Origin: Candidatus Poribacteria bacterium
GTDB lineage: Bacteria > Poribacteria > WGA-4E > WGA-3G
Direction of reading: 5' to 3'
Assembly (NCBI GenBank): GCA_958295815.1
Contig: OY282374.1
Span: 62,001-126,000, forward strand
DNA: 64,000 nt
The notes beneath the pieces were generated by a model. The model was not told the origin of the DNA. It saw nothing but the letters and a program-made list of their open reading frames with translations, and made no database searches. Within the stretch, counting starts at the first letter, position 1; every line of letters starts with the position of its first letter. Of this stretch, positions 52,971 to 61,717 are shown piece by piece. Position numbers and translations under genes: made by a program.

Positions 52971-54340
52971 TACAGAAATTTTTGACAATTCTAACGCTTG
53001 CTTTTGTTGCAGTGTTAATCTCACCTTGGACAACATCTGCTCAAGATGCGACGGAAGTGGTATATTGGAACCAGTTTCGGGGTCCAAATGGAGACGGCAA
53101 AACGATTGCGACTAATCTTCCTGTTGAATTTAGTGAGACACAGAATGTGCGCTGGAAAACAGCGATTCACGACAAAGGATGGTCGTCACCTGTCGTTTGG
53201 GGCAATCAGATTTGGTTGACGACAGGTCGCGAAGATGGCACGGCTTTATTTGCTGTTTGTGTGAATAAAGATAGTGGTGAAATCGTACACGACATCAAGG
53301 TATTTGATGTGGCAGAACCACAGTGGGAGTATCCGGATCTGAACAGCCATGCCACACCTACCCCTATTGTAGAAGATGGACGTGTCTATGTTCACTTTGG
53401 AACTTACGGAACTGCATGTCTGGACACGAAAAGTGGGAAGAAGCTTTGGGAACGTCGTGATCTCAAGTGTGACCATCGGGTACGTCCGGCATCTTCGCCG
53501 ATTATAGATGGTGATTCATTGTTCCTCACCTTTGATGGTGTTGATGTGCAGTTTGTTGTCTCGCTTAACAAGAATACCGGCGACACCGTGTGGCTGCAGC
53601 ATCGGAATGTGGGTTTAGATATGGCTGCCATGCTTAAGGCGGAAGGCTTTTCTGATGCGGATATTGAGGAGACTGAAAAAGAAAAACCGAATGATAACAA
53701 GAAGTCTTACGCAACGCCAACGGTCATCGAGTATCAGGGGAAACGGCAGCTTATTAGTCCAGCGGCTGGTGCCACGATCTCTTATGATCCGAAGACTGGT
53801 GATGAATTCTGGCGTGTTTATCACGAGGGTATGGGCTTTAACGTGGCGTGTCGTCCGATCTTTGAGAATGGTCTTGTCTATTTTACGACTGGAGTTGCAA
53901 AAAGGTTGTTGGCAGTCCGCCCGTCAGGAATGGGTGATGTAACCGATACGCATGTTGCTTGGAGTGTCCGTAGGAGAACTCCTGAAATACCGTCGCCACT
54001 AATTGTGGGTGATTTGATGTTCATGGTCACTGAAGGTGGTGTTGTGTCTTGTTTAGAAGCGGGGAATGGAAACGAGGTTTGGAAAGCGAGGCTCGCTGGT
54101 GATTACTGGGCATCGCCTCTGTATGCCGACGGGAAAATCTACTTTTTTAGTCAAGAAGGCGACGTGTCTGTGATTTCAGCAGGACGGGAGTTTCAATTGA
54201 TAACTGAGAACGAGTTTGATGAGGGTTTCATCGCATCTCCTGCAGTCGCAGACAACACACTTATTCTGCGTTCGCGAACACATCTCTACTGCATCGAGAA
54301 AACGGTTTCCGAACCATCCGAGACAGGAAACTCACGATGA
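52967..54340 (+). CDS. Secreted PQQ-like beta-propeller protein
   Basis: 457 residues. Signal peptide at residues 1-25 (FLTILTLAFVAVLISPWTTS then A-Q-D). The body is an eight-bladed WxxG-type propeller (W-N-Q-F-R-G-P-N-G-D-G, then repeated G...W...blade ends such as G-K-K-L-W-E-R and G-N-E-V-W-K-A). Resembles BamB/PQQ-like secreted proteins widespread in Planctomycetes and Poribacteria. No PQQ-binding residues identified. It overlaps the transporter gene by four bases. Confidence 0.85.
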   Translation: MIQKFLTILTLAFVAVLISPWTTSAQDATEVVYWNQFRGPNGDGKTIATNLPVEFSETQNVRWKTAIHDKGWSSPVVWGNQIWLTTGREDGTALFAVCVNKDSGEIVHDIKVFDVAEPQWEYPDLNSHATPTPIVEDGRVYVHFGTYGTACLDTKSGKKLWERRDLKCDHRVRPASSPIIDGDSLFLTFDGVDVQFVVSLNKNTGDTVWLQHRNVGLDMAAMLKAEGFSDADIEETEKEKPNDNKKSYATPTVIEYQGKRQLISPAAGATISYDPKTGDEFWRVYHEGMGFNVACRPIFENGLVYFTTGVAKRLLAVRPSGMGDVTDTHVAWSVRRRTPEIPSPLIVGDLMFMVTEGGVVSCLEAGNGNEVWKARLAGDYWASPLYADGKIYFFSQEGDVSVISAGREFQLITENEFDEGFIASPAVADNTLILRSRTHLYCIEKTVSEPSETGNSR

Positions 54341-54492
54341 TGTCAGCTTACCGAAACAATTTTTAACTCCATCTATAATCTCTATGATATAATGGTTTTC
54401 AGTTGTCAGGAGGACTTCTGCTGATGACTCTATGCGTCGTCACGAATTCTTGGTTCACAACTCTCTCATATAATCGAAGGAGATGATGACAA

Positions 54493-55260
54493 ATGAAGGT
54501 CGTAGTGGCGAATTTAATGCTTGCGAGTTTAATTGTTTTTAGCTTGATGTTTACCGGCAGCGTCAGTAATGCTGAATTTGATTTGGAAACTGTTGCTGGG
54601 ATGTGGCTCTTTGATGATGGCAAGGGTGATACAGCGGTGGATTCCTCTGAAAATGGTCAGGACGGGGAACTTGTGAACGGTCCGAAATGGGCAAAGAACG
54701 GTAAGTTCGGATCTGCACTGGAATTTGATGGGAATGAGAGTAAAGGGCATGTCGTTGTTGGGGATTTGGGCTTGTCTGGAGAGGTTACATTGATTTTGTG
54801 GGCGAATCCGAATGGTGCTGCGGATGACGATCGGTTGATATCGAATATCAGTGGACCGACAAATCCTGCCTTCACAACTCGGTTTCAAAGTGGGGCAGTT
54901 GAGGTCTGGAGCAGTGCTTGGAAACCGGTCATCGAGAAATTTGATGATAATAAATGGGGACACTATGCCTTTGTATTCGATGGTGAGGGGAATGTAACGG
55001 GCTATTACAATGGCAAAGAAGGTGAAACAGTTGCCGATTCTTATACTTTTACAGAGATCGGTATTGGTGCGAATTTTTTAGATCAGTGGGGACAATATTT
55101 TTCTGGTCTCTTTGACGAGATCGCGTTTTTCAGTGTCGCGCTGACTGAGGCTGACATTAAGACAGTTATGACAAAAGGACTCAAATCGGCATTGGCGGTT
55201 TACCCTGCAGGCAAATTGACGACGACATGGGGGAATATGAAAGCCAACCGGAAGGATTAA
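54493..55260 (+). CDS. Secreted LamG-domain protein with L-T-T-T-W-G terminus
   Basis: 255 residues. Signal peptide at 1-26. LamG/concanavalin-like domain: A-G-M-W-L-F-D-D-G-K-G-D-T-A-V-D-S-S, G-S-A-L-E-F-D-G-N, F-S-G-L-F-D-E-I-A-F-F. It ends A-G-K-L-T-T-T-W-G-N-M-K, the motif also found at the ends of the proteins at 25460 and 27175. Probably binds glycans. A GGAG site precedes the ATG. The hydrolase gene follows after five bases. Confidence 0.85.
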   Translation: MKVVVANLMLASLIVFSLMFTGSVSNAEFDLETVAGMWLFDDGKGDTAVDSSENGQDGELVNGPKWAKNGKFGSALEFDGNESKGHVVVGDLGLSGEVTLILWANPNGAADDDRLISNISGPTNPAFTTRFQSGAVEVWSSAWKPVIEKFDDNKWGHYAFVFDGEGNVTGYYNGKEGETVADSYTFTEIGIGANFLDQWGQYFSGLFDEIAFFSVALTEADIKTVMTKGLKSALAVYPAGKLTTTWGNMKANRKD

Positions 55261-55265
55261 GTTAA

Positions 55266-56666
55266 GTGCAAAGCAAAATAATTTGCATCGTTATGGTGTT
55301 AGCAGTAAGCATCTCGGTTTCGTACGCAGAGGATCGTGTTACAGGACACTGGGAGGGACATATTGAGATTCCGGGTCAGCCGCTTGCTGTGAAGGTGGAT
55401 CTCACCGTTGATGGTACCGACTGGAGCGGTAGTACGATCGACATTCCTGCGCAAGGTGCGAACGGATTGCCGTTGTCGGACATCCACATTGAAGAAAATG
55501 ATACTGGTGGGAGTGTCAAGTTCTCCATTCTTGGTGTGCCGGGGAATCCGACCTTTGATGGGCAATTGCAGGACGGCGTTATCAGTGGTAAATTCAGTCA
55601 AGGTGGTGTTACATTTGACTTTCGTCTCTCCCGTGAGGTTGTCGCTGGTCCCGCGAGACCGCAGGAACCGAAGCCTCCGTTCCCCTACCAAATCGAAGAG
55701 GTAACATTTCAAAACGGTTCCGGCACTCTTGCTGGCACTTTGACGGTGCCTCCCGGAGATGGGCCTTTTCCGGTTGTACTGCTCATCTCTGGTAGCGGAT
55801 TGCAGGATCGAGACGAGACGGTGTTCGGACACAAACCGTTTTGGGTGCTCGCCAATCATTTGAGTCGTGCGGGGATTGCTGTGCTCCGCGTTGATGATCC
55901 GGGCATGGGTAAGTCGACACCACACCCAGAGCCGCCAACAACAGCGGATTTCGCAACTGACGTGGAAGCGGGTGTGGCATTCCTCAAGCAGGAGAGTCGT
56001 ATTGGTTCCGTTGGACTGATTGGTCACAGTGAAGGTGGTGCTATTGCAGCGATCGTCGCCAGTCGTGAGGATGACGTTGACTTCGTGGTGTTAATGGCGG
56101 GACCTGGTGTTCCGGGTGCTGAACTGTTGCTCAAACAGAACGAACGTATCTTTGATGCCATGGGTATGGCGGGTGAACGTAAGCAGACTTTATTAGCACT
56201 TCTCGATCGGTTGTTTACAGCTTTGACCTCGGACATGCCAGAAGATGAGATGCGTCAGCAGGTCGATGAAATCGCCCGCAAACAGTTTGAGATCAACGGT
56301 GTTCCTCCTGCACAACAGGACGAAGCACTAATACAGATGGGAGTGGAGCAGGCACTTAATCCGTGGATGCGTTATTTTCTCGCCTTCGATCCGAGACCTG
56401 CACTTGAAGCGATCCGAGTACCTGTGCTCGCGCTCAACGGCGAATTGGATGTCCAGGTTGATGCTGCGCAGAATCTCACCGCTATTGCCGAAGCTCTTGA
56501 GAAAGGTGGCAATCCTAATGTCACCGTACATCGCTTGCCGGAACACAACCATCTGTTTCAACGTGCCAAAACAGGATTAGTCAATGAGTATGCCGCTATC
56601 GAAGAGACTATCTCGCCGGAGGTGTTGGACTTGATTCGGGACTGGGTGCTGTCGGTGACGCAGTGA
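55266..56666 (+). CDS. Secreted alpha/beta hydrolase
   Basis: 466 residues. Signal peptide (residues 1-21). Residues about 25-140 form an extra beta domain (G-H-W-E-G-H-I-E-I-P-G-Q-P-L). The hydrolase domain has nucleophile Ser255 in G-H-S-E-G-G, Asp in N-G-E-L-D-V-Q-V and His in P-E-H-N-H-L-F-Q. Related to dienelactone-hydrolase and acyl-peptidase-type esterases. Start is GTG with AAGGA upstream, five bases after the LamG gene. It could remove acyl groups from polysaccharides, which is an inference from its neighbours. Confidence 0.85.
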   Translation: MQSKIICIVMVLAVSISVSYAEDRVTGHWEGHIEIPGQPLAVKVDLTVDGTDWSGSTIDIPAQGANGLPLSDIHIEENDTGGSVKFSILGVPGNPTFDGQLQDGVISGKFSQGGVTFDFRLSREVVAGPARPQEPKPPFPYQIEEVTFQNGSGTLAGTLTVPPGDGPFPVVLLISGSGLQDRDETVFGHKPFWVLANHLSRAGIAVLRVDDPGMGKSTPHPEPPTTADFATDVEAGVAFLKQESRIGSVGLIGHSEGGAIAAIVASREDDVDFVVLMAGPGVPGAELLLKQNERIFDAMGMAGERKQTLLALLDRLFTALTSDMPEDEMRQQVDEIARKQFEINGVPPAQQDEALIQMGVEQALNPWMRYFLAFDPRPALEAIRVPVLALNGELDVQVDAAQNLTAIAEALEKGGNPNVTVHRLPEHNHLFQRAKTGLVNEYAAIEETISPEVLDLIRDWVLSVTQ

Positions 56667-56707
56667 GCAAGGACAACTAAACCCCCTTAAATATATGGAG
56701 AATACGC

Positions 56708-59700
56708 ATGGAATACCCAATACTTATTACGGTTTTTGTAGTGATCGCACTGATGCTGGTAAGTGAACTCAGCGGTGTGATGGCAGCTGAACCTGAAGGG
56801 CTGGTCGGTCGTTGGGATTTTGACGATGGAACCGGGACCGATCTCTCCGGTAACGGCAGTCACGCTGTGCTGGGTGGAACGAAAATTTATTCGCTTGGTG
56901 AAGGACGTGCCTGTGTTGAAATGGTCCGAGATGCTGAACCGCTGCGGATTCCTGTGTCTGAAAACTCGCCGCTTGCGATGTCGCGCGGTACAATCTGCTT
57001 CTGGCTAAATGCGGCGTCGGATAGATCCAACATTCTGACATATAATAATGATGCCGTTGAACTCAATAACTATCGCGGCTGTTTTCAGGCACGTTTTCAG
57101 GGTGAGAAGGATTTTCTCTATTGGGACGGGCTTCTCGACTACGACTGGCCCAAATACGACATGCGCGAATGGGCGTTTTATCCACATGTGAAAGCCTCTG
57201 TCGGCGATTCTGAGTGGCATCTATTCGCCGTTGCTTACGACGACAAAGCGAAGCAGATTGTTGGATGGCGGGATGGAGAGCAGATTGCGACGATTGATCT
57301 ATCGACTGTGGACACGGAACCGCTACGTCGAGAGGGTTTAACAGAGATTCATACTGGTGAAGGTTTTGTTGGGTATCTTGATGATCTGCGTATCTATAAT
57401 AGACCGTTGAACGACGCTGAGATTGCTCAGATTTACAACGCGACCAAAGCCATCTATGCGGGAAGGCGAGATACGAATCTGATCGAAAATAGGCAGCATA
57501 TTTATAGGTACCAAGAAGTAGACAAGACACTCTACAAGGCGTGGCTACAGTTCAGTCCATTTGATACTAAACAGAGCATACGAAATCTGTTCAAAAACAT
57601 CGTTGCTGAAGGTGTAAATTCAACTGTTCGGACAGCCGGTTCCGAATTGGCGCAAGCGGTGGAATCCATGTTCGGTTTCAAGCCTTCTGTTTCGGAGACT
57701 GCCGCTGTTGGTGGACCGAAAGTTGTACTCGGCACAGCTGAGACTTCGGCTTGGATTCGCGATCGCGCTGAAGAACTTGCGTTAAATCGGATAGAAGACG
57801 ATGGATTCGTTATCAAGACGGTGAAAGACGGAGACAGTGATGCGATTGTTGTCGCTGGGAGAATACCCGCGGGTGTTGTTTTTGGTGTGTTCGATTTGAT
57901 TCGTCGGATTCAGGTCGGGCAGGATCCGCTTGAACTTGACGCGCTGGAGAATCCGCAGGTGCCTATTCGCATGGTGGCGCATTGGTCGTATTTCCGTGGA
58001 TTCTTGGGCGACAAATGGCGGGGTGGTGGCAGAGACAGTTCGATTTTCAGTTGGGAAGAGTTGCGCACAGGCGATACCAAACTCATCCGAGATTGGGTGC
58101 GTATGCTTGCCTCATGCGGTTGGAATGCGCTTTGTCCGAGCGAGATTAACTGGCACTACCGAAATAACTTTCTGGAGCATCTGGACGAGGTCGAGAAACT
58201 TGCTGGTATCTGTCGGGATTACGGTATTAAACTCTATTGGAGTCCAAGTTATCTGCTTGCGCTTGACCCAGAAACCGCCGACGCGCTCTACACACGGGTG
58301 CCTGACTTTGGTGGGTATATGATGAAACTCGGTTCTGAGAAACAGAACGGCGACCCACGTCCACCGATGGTGAACCGGATTGCCGACACGCTGATACCAC
58401 ACGGTGGGAAAGTGCTTGTGCGGGCATTTGTCTACGGGAACCTTCGATACACACCTGAACCCTACCGAAACCTAATCCCTCACGACCTATTTGCACATGA
58501 GGACGGCAATTTCCGGGACAATGTTGTTATAGTGCCGAAAGGCAGTCCTATGGATTGGGACTTCTCGGCACCAATTCCGGCACTTGATGGTGCAATTCAG
58601 AAAAACCTATATGGCAGTGAATTGGTAATCGACAAGAGTTGGCCCGTCTCTTGGGTCAAGAAATGGAAGTGGTGGTTTGAACAGGATACCTATCGCAACG
58701 GACCGGGGAGTCTGAACAAGTTCAGTATGGATTGCATCATGGGTGTGGCGATGATTCAGCCTGCACCGGCGTGGACTGAGTGTCCGTTGAATGCTGTGAA
58801 CTATTACGGATTGGGGCGGCTTGCTTGGAACCCCGACCTGACAGTAGATGAAATCTACACGGAATGGATTCGGCAGACGTTCGGAGATGATCGAGATGTG
58901 CTTAGGACAGTTAAGACTATTTTGCTGATGCTCGAAGAAATTACGCGTAAGTGTTACAACTATCGTGGGTATCGCGGCGTATGGATTGATACGGGTGACG
59001 ATGGTATGACGGAGAATAAGACCCCTTATATTATCAATCGTAATGGCGTGGGTGTTGCGACCCCTGCATTACGTGAGCGTGTATTAGCTCAATATGCTCC
59101 GGAACTGCGTAAGATATATGAGGATCCGTTACGAGCGGAGGCGCATCTCACGACCTTCAATTTCGCTGAACATGACCACCGACTCTCAATCGGCAGAACC
59201 CTCATTCAGGACATTTATGGCAATATGGAGGAGGCGATTGAGATGGCTTCGCAGGCAGTGGAACTCTGGAAAACGCTGGCGGACAAAGTAGATCAGCATA
59301 GATATGGATACACACTGCAGATGCTGGTTGATTACGTCGAGGAAGTGGGTCGTACCCGTGATAAGATGGTAGCAAGTTTTGAAGAGCATACCGGCAGGAT
59401 GCGTGAGGAGACACTTACAGGTTTGTCTGCTGAAGCACTTGAGAAGGTTGACACGTACAACGTGAGGCATTTCGGTGCTGTTGCTGATGGTAAATCCAAC
59501 GATGCGGACGCAATCAACAAAGCCATCACCGTCTGCAACGCTGCTGGGGGTGGCACCGTCTTCGTGCCATCTGGGGTCTACGCAACCGGTTCAATTCATT
59601 TGAAAAGTAATGTTACCCTCGCACTTGATGCCGGTGCAGTACTCAAGTTTTCCTTCGATATAGATGCCTCTTTGATTGTTGGCGAAGATTTAAGGAATGT

Positions 59701-60040
59701 GAAAATCTACGGTCCTGGAACCCTTGATGGATCGGGTAATATGTGTGTCGCGTTGAAACAGTGCGAAAACATGGAAATCCGCAATTTGAACGTCTATAAT
59801 GGCGGTAATTCTGCTATTCTTGCTGAGAGTTGTGATGGGCTGCTCATTGATAACGTTGACATCCGAACCGATGGGGATGGGCTTAATCTCTTCGAGTGCT
59901 CCAACGTGAAGGTTGCTGGCTGTCATATTGACGCGGTACGTCGCGAGTATGGGAGACCCGTAGGGGGCGGCGAGGCGATCAAGTTTTTATCGGGAGAGAT
60001 CACCGTTCAAGATTGCTTCCTCCTCAGTGGCAGTGAGTAG
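56708..60040 (+). CDS. Secreted LamG-GH67-GH28 multimodular glycoside hydrolase
   Basis: 1110 residues. Signal peptide 1-27; LamG domain about 33-245; alpha-glucuronidase-like GH67 module about 290-900 (R-M-V-A-H-W, D-F-G-G-Y-M-M-K-L-G-S-E, F-V-Y-G-N, H-E-D-G-N-F-R-D-N-V, W-N-P-D-L-T-V-D-E-I-Y). Candidate catalytic residues aligned to GH67 are Glu544, Asp599 and Glu638. From 914 there is a pectate-lyase/GH28-like beta helix (V-R-H-F-G-A-V-A-D-G-K-S-N-D, G-D-G-L-N-L) that ends abruptly with G-S-E after about 195 residues, shorter than full GH28 enzymes. Suggests attack on glucuronate- and galacturonate-containing polysaccharides. Confidence 0.8.
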   Translation: MEYPILITVFVVIALMLVSELSGVMAAEPEGLVGRWDFDDGTGTDLSGNGSHAVLGGTKIYSLGEGRACVEMVRDAEPLRIPVSENSPLAMSRGTICFWLNAASDRSNILTYNNDAVELNNYRGCFQARFQGEKDFLYWDGLLDYDWPKYDMREWAFYPHVKASVGDSEWHLFAVAYDDKAKQIVGWRDGEQIATIDLSTVDTEPLRREGLTEIHTGEGFVGYLDDLRIYNRPLNDAEIAQIYNATKAIYAGRRDTNLIENRQHIYRYQEVDKTLYKAWLQFSPFDTKQSIRNLFKNIVAEGVNSTVRTAGSELAQAVESMFGFKPSVSETAAVGGPKVVLGTAETSAWIRDRAEELALNRIEDDGFVIKTVKDGDSDAIVVAGRIPAGVVFGVFDLIRRIQVGQDPLELDALENPQVPIRMVAHWSYFRGFLGDKWRGGGRDSSIFSWEELRTGDTKLIRDWVRMLASCGWNALCPSEINWHYRNNFLEHLDEVEKLAGICRDYGIKLYWSPSYLLALDPETADALYTRVPDFGGYMMKLGSEKQNGDPRPPMVNRIADTLIPHGGKVLVRAFVYGNLRYTPEPYRNLIPHDLFAHEDGNFRDNVVIVPKGSPMDWDFSAPIPALDGAIQKNLYGSELVIDKSWPVSWVKKWKWWFEQDTYRNGPGSLNKFSMDCIMGVAMIQPAPAWTECPLNAVNYYGLGRLAWNPDLTVDEIYTEWIRQTFGDDRDVLRTVKTILLMLEEITRKCYNYRGYRGVWIDTGDDGMTENKTPYIINRNGVGVATPALRERVLAQYAPELRKIYEDPLRAEAHLTTFNFAEHDHRLSIGRTLIQDIYGNMEEAIEMASQAVELWKTLADKVDQHRYGYTLQMLVDYVEEVGRTRDKMVASFEEHTGRMREETLTGLSAEALEKVDTYNVRHFGAVADGKSNDADAINKAITVCNAAGGGTVFVPSGVYATGSIHLKSNVTLALDAGAVLKFSFDIDASLIVGEDLRNVKIYGPGTLDGSGNMCVALKQCENMEIRNLNVYNGGNSAILAESCDGLLIDNVDIRTDGDGLNLFECSNVKVAGCHIDAVRREYGRPVGGGEAIKFLSGEITVQDCFLLSGSE

Positions 60041-60053
60041 GTTAGGTTGAACT

Positions 60054-61295
60054 ATGAAAATCACGGAGATTGAAGTCCACGAGATTACGCTTGAATATAG
60101 AGATTTTCTCGCCTACCAACTCAATCACTACTACAGTCCTATCCATCGAACTGTATACGTTGCTCGAACGGATACAGGCTTGGAAGGGTTGGGCGAGAGC
60201 GGAAGACGTGAGCCTCAGGATGTTATTGATTCGTACATCGGGACGAATCCGTTTGACTGGATAGGCGACGAGACTTCGCTTGGGCTTGGCACGGCGATGT
60301 ATGATCTGATGGGGAAGGGTGCGGGGGTGCCTGTCTATAAGTTGTTCGGGCAAAAGTATCGCTCGTGGGTCCCTGTTGGATGTTGGACTGTCTCGACGGA
60401 TCCGTCGCGTATGGCGGATACCGTCGCTACGTACGCGGAGCAGGGGTACACATGGATGAAATATCATCTCTCGCCTTTTGAGAATGTGTTTGACCAGACG
60501 GAAGCCATGGAAGCGGTCGCGCCAGAGGGGTTCAAGATTCACTACGACTTTACAATGGGAGGGACGGACGATCATATCCCTGAGTTGGTTGATGCGTTGT
60601 CTGAATACCGGATTGCGGGTTGCTTTGAGGATCCGTTGCCCGGAGAGGATATACACGGATATGTTGAACTCCGCCGTCGCTCGCGACTTCCGATTGTATT
60701 ACACCATTTCCCGATGGGTGCGACCTACGAGGTGTTCGCGAGACCTGCCGATATTTACATGCTCGGGCACGCGAAGATCGGCGATGCGGTTCGGCGGGCT
60801 GGACTTTTTGCGGCGAATGGGAGTCCGTTTATGCTTCAGAATGTCGGGGGCAATATCACACGTGCAATGACGACTCACATGATGGCGGCGTTCCCAACAG
60901 CGACCTTTCATTTTCATTCGGATACTGAGACATGGAAGACGGATGTGGTGAATGAAGACTTGACCCCGATTAATGGGTTTGTGCGTGTTCCTGAAGTCCC
61001 TGGGCTTGGTGTGACGCTGAATCGTGAGGAATTGGAGCGTCTGAAGTCTTTAAAGCTGCCGGAACAGGAACGGTGGATTATCAAATCTCAGTTTAAAAAC
61101 GGCACATGTATGTATAATATCGCGGATCCCCAAAATTCGCTGTTCATGGTGCGTCCAGATCGGAGTCGCCTGATTCCGATGCGCTATACCTCCCCGATTT
61201 CTACGACGTATTGGGACGACGATGGCACCTCTGAATACAGAACTATGTTTGAACGTATTGAACGGGAAGGTGTGGTTCTGGAACGGGGTGTGTAG
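60054..61295 (+). CDS. Enolase-superfamily enzyme (mandelate racemase/muconate lactonizing type)
   Basis: 413 residues. N-terminal lid domain (M-K-I-T-E-I-E-V-H-E-I) and barrel with a lysine motif (Y-T-W-M-K-Y-H), metal ligands Asp in I-H-Y-D-F-T-M and Glu in C-F-E-D-P-L-P. The third acidic ligand normally found after the next strand is not evident: P-I-V-L-H-H-F stands where a G-E would be. Relatives dehydrate sugar acids such as glucarate, galactarate or gluconate, which fits the GH67/GH28 neighbour 13 bases upstream. The exact substrate is unknown. Confidence 0.82.
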   Translation: MKITEIEVHEITLEYRDFLAYQLNHYYSPIHRTVYVARTDTGLEGLGESGRREPQDVIDSYIGTNPFDWIGDETSLGLGTAMYDLMGKGAGVPVYKLFGQKYRSWVPVGCWTVSTDPSRMADTVATYAEQGYTWMKYHLSPFENVFDQTEAMEAVAPEGFKIHYDFTMGGTDDHIPELVDALSEYRIAGCFEDPLPGEDIHGYVELRRRSRLPIVLHHFPMGATYEVFARPADIYMLGHAKIGDAVRRAGLFAANGSPFMLQNVGGNITRAMTTHMMAAFPTATFHFHSDTETWKTDVVNEDLTPINGFVRVPEVPGLGVTLNREELERLKSLKLPEQERWIIKSQFKNGTCMYNIADPQNSLFMVRPDRSRLIPMRYTSPISTTYWDDDGTSEYRTMFERIEREGVVLERGV

Positions 61296-61529
61296 GTGAT
61301 AAAGAACACCCGTAACACCTGATAGATTTCAATACATAGAAACCGTTTACGCTACTTCCACATAGTGTTCACGGGTTTAGTTTTCCTGCCATTAGTGGAA
61401 TACGCCAGTAAATCCGAGCCAATGAGGCAATTTTTGTAAGATACATGCAAATTATGTGGTTTATTTGTCAATTTTTGCGTGGTTTTAATAGGGAAAGAGT
61501 TAGTGTTTTAATGGTTATAAAATCATGAT

Positions 61530-61558
61530 TTGTCAAGTATTTCAAGGGTTTTTATACA
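61530..61558 (+). promoter_or_regulatory. Sigma-70-like promoter
   Basis: TTGTCA, 17-base spacer, TATACA; about 160 bases ahead of the protease gene. Confidence 0.45.
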
Positions 61559-61581
61559 AATATTTCAGTCTTTTAGGATAA

Positions 61582-61598
61582 TTGGCACAGAACTTGCT
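61582..61598 (+). promoter_or_regulatory. Candidate sigma-54 (RpoN) promoter
   Basis: TTGGCAC-AGAAC-TTGCT keeps GG and GC exactly 10 bases apart and deviates from the TGGCACG-N4-TTGCW consensus at one base only. Predicted start of transcription near 61610. Confidence 0.5.
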
Positions 61599-61717
61599 AC
61601 AATTTAATCTTTGCGACAAGTTATTCGATATAAAATTATTCTAACACGAATTGCTACTTTTTATTGATGAACTCTTTTTCCCTGGAAAAAATCTTTCTGT
61701 ATTTTCCAAGCCTAAGT

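Larger units (their letters stand above)
61296..61717. other. Non-coding: two promoter-like sequences before the protease gene
   Basis: AT-rich. It holds TTGTCA-N17-TATACA (61530-61558) and a sigma-54-type TTGGCAC-N5-TTGCT (61582-61598). No gene seen. Confidence 0.6.

Noticed and set aside
55299..56027. Long minus-strand open frame opposite the alpha/beta hydrolase gene
   Set aside because: Antisense shadow of a gene with clear catalytic motifs; no ribosome site or domain.
60030..60053. Frameshift as the cause of the short GH28 module
   Set aside because: The next gene starts 13 bases on and no other frame continues the beta-helix pattern, so the module simply ends here, or was shortened by deletion.
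60042..60656. Minus-strand open frame of about 200 codons
   Set aside because: Antisense shadow of the enolase-superfamily gene.
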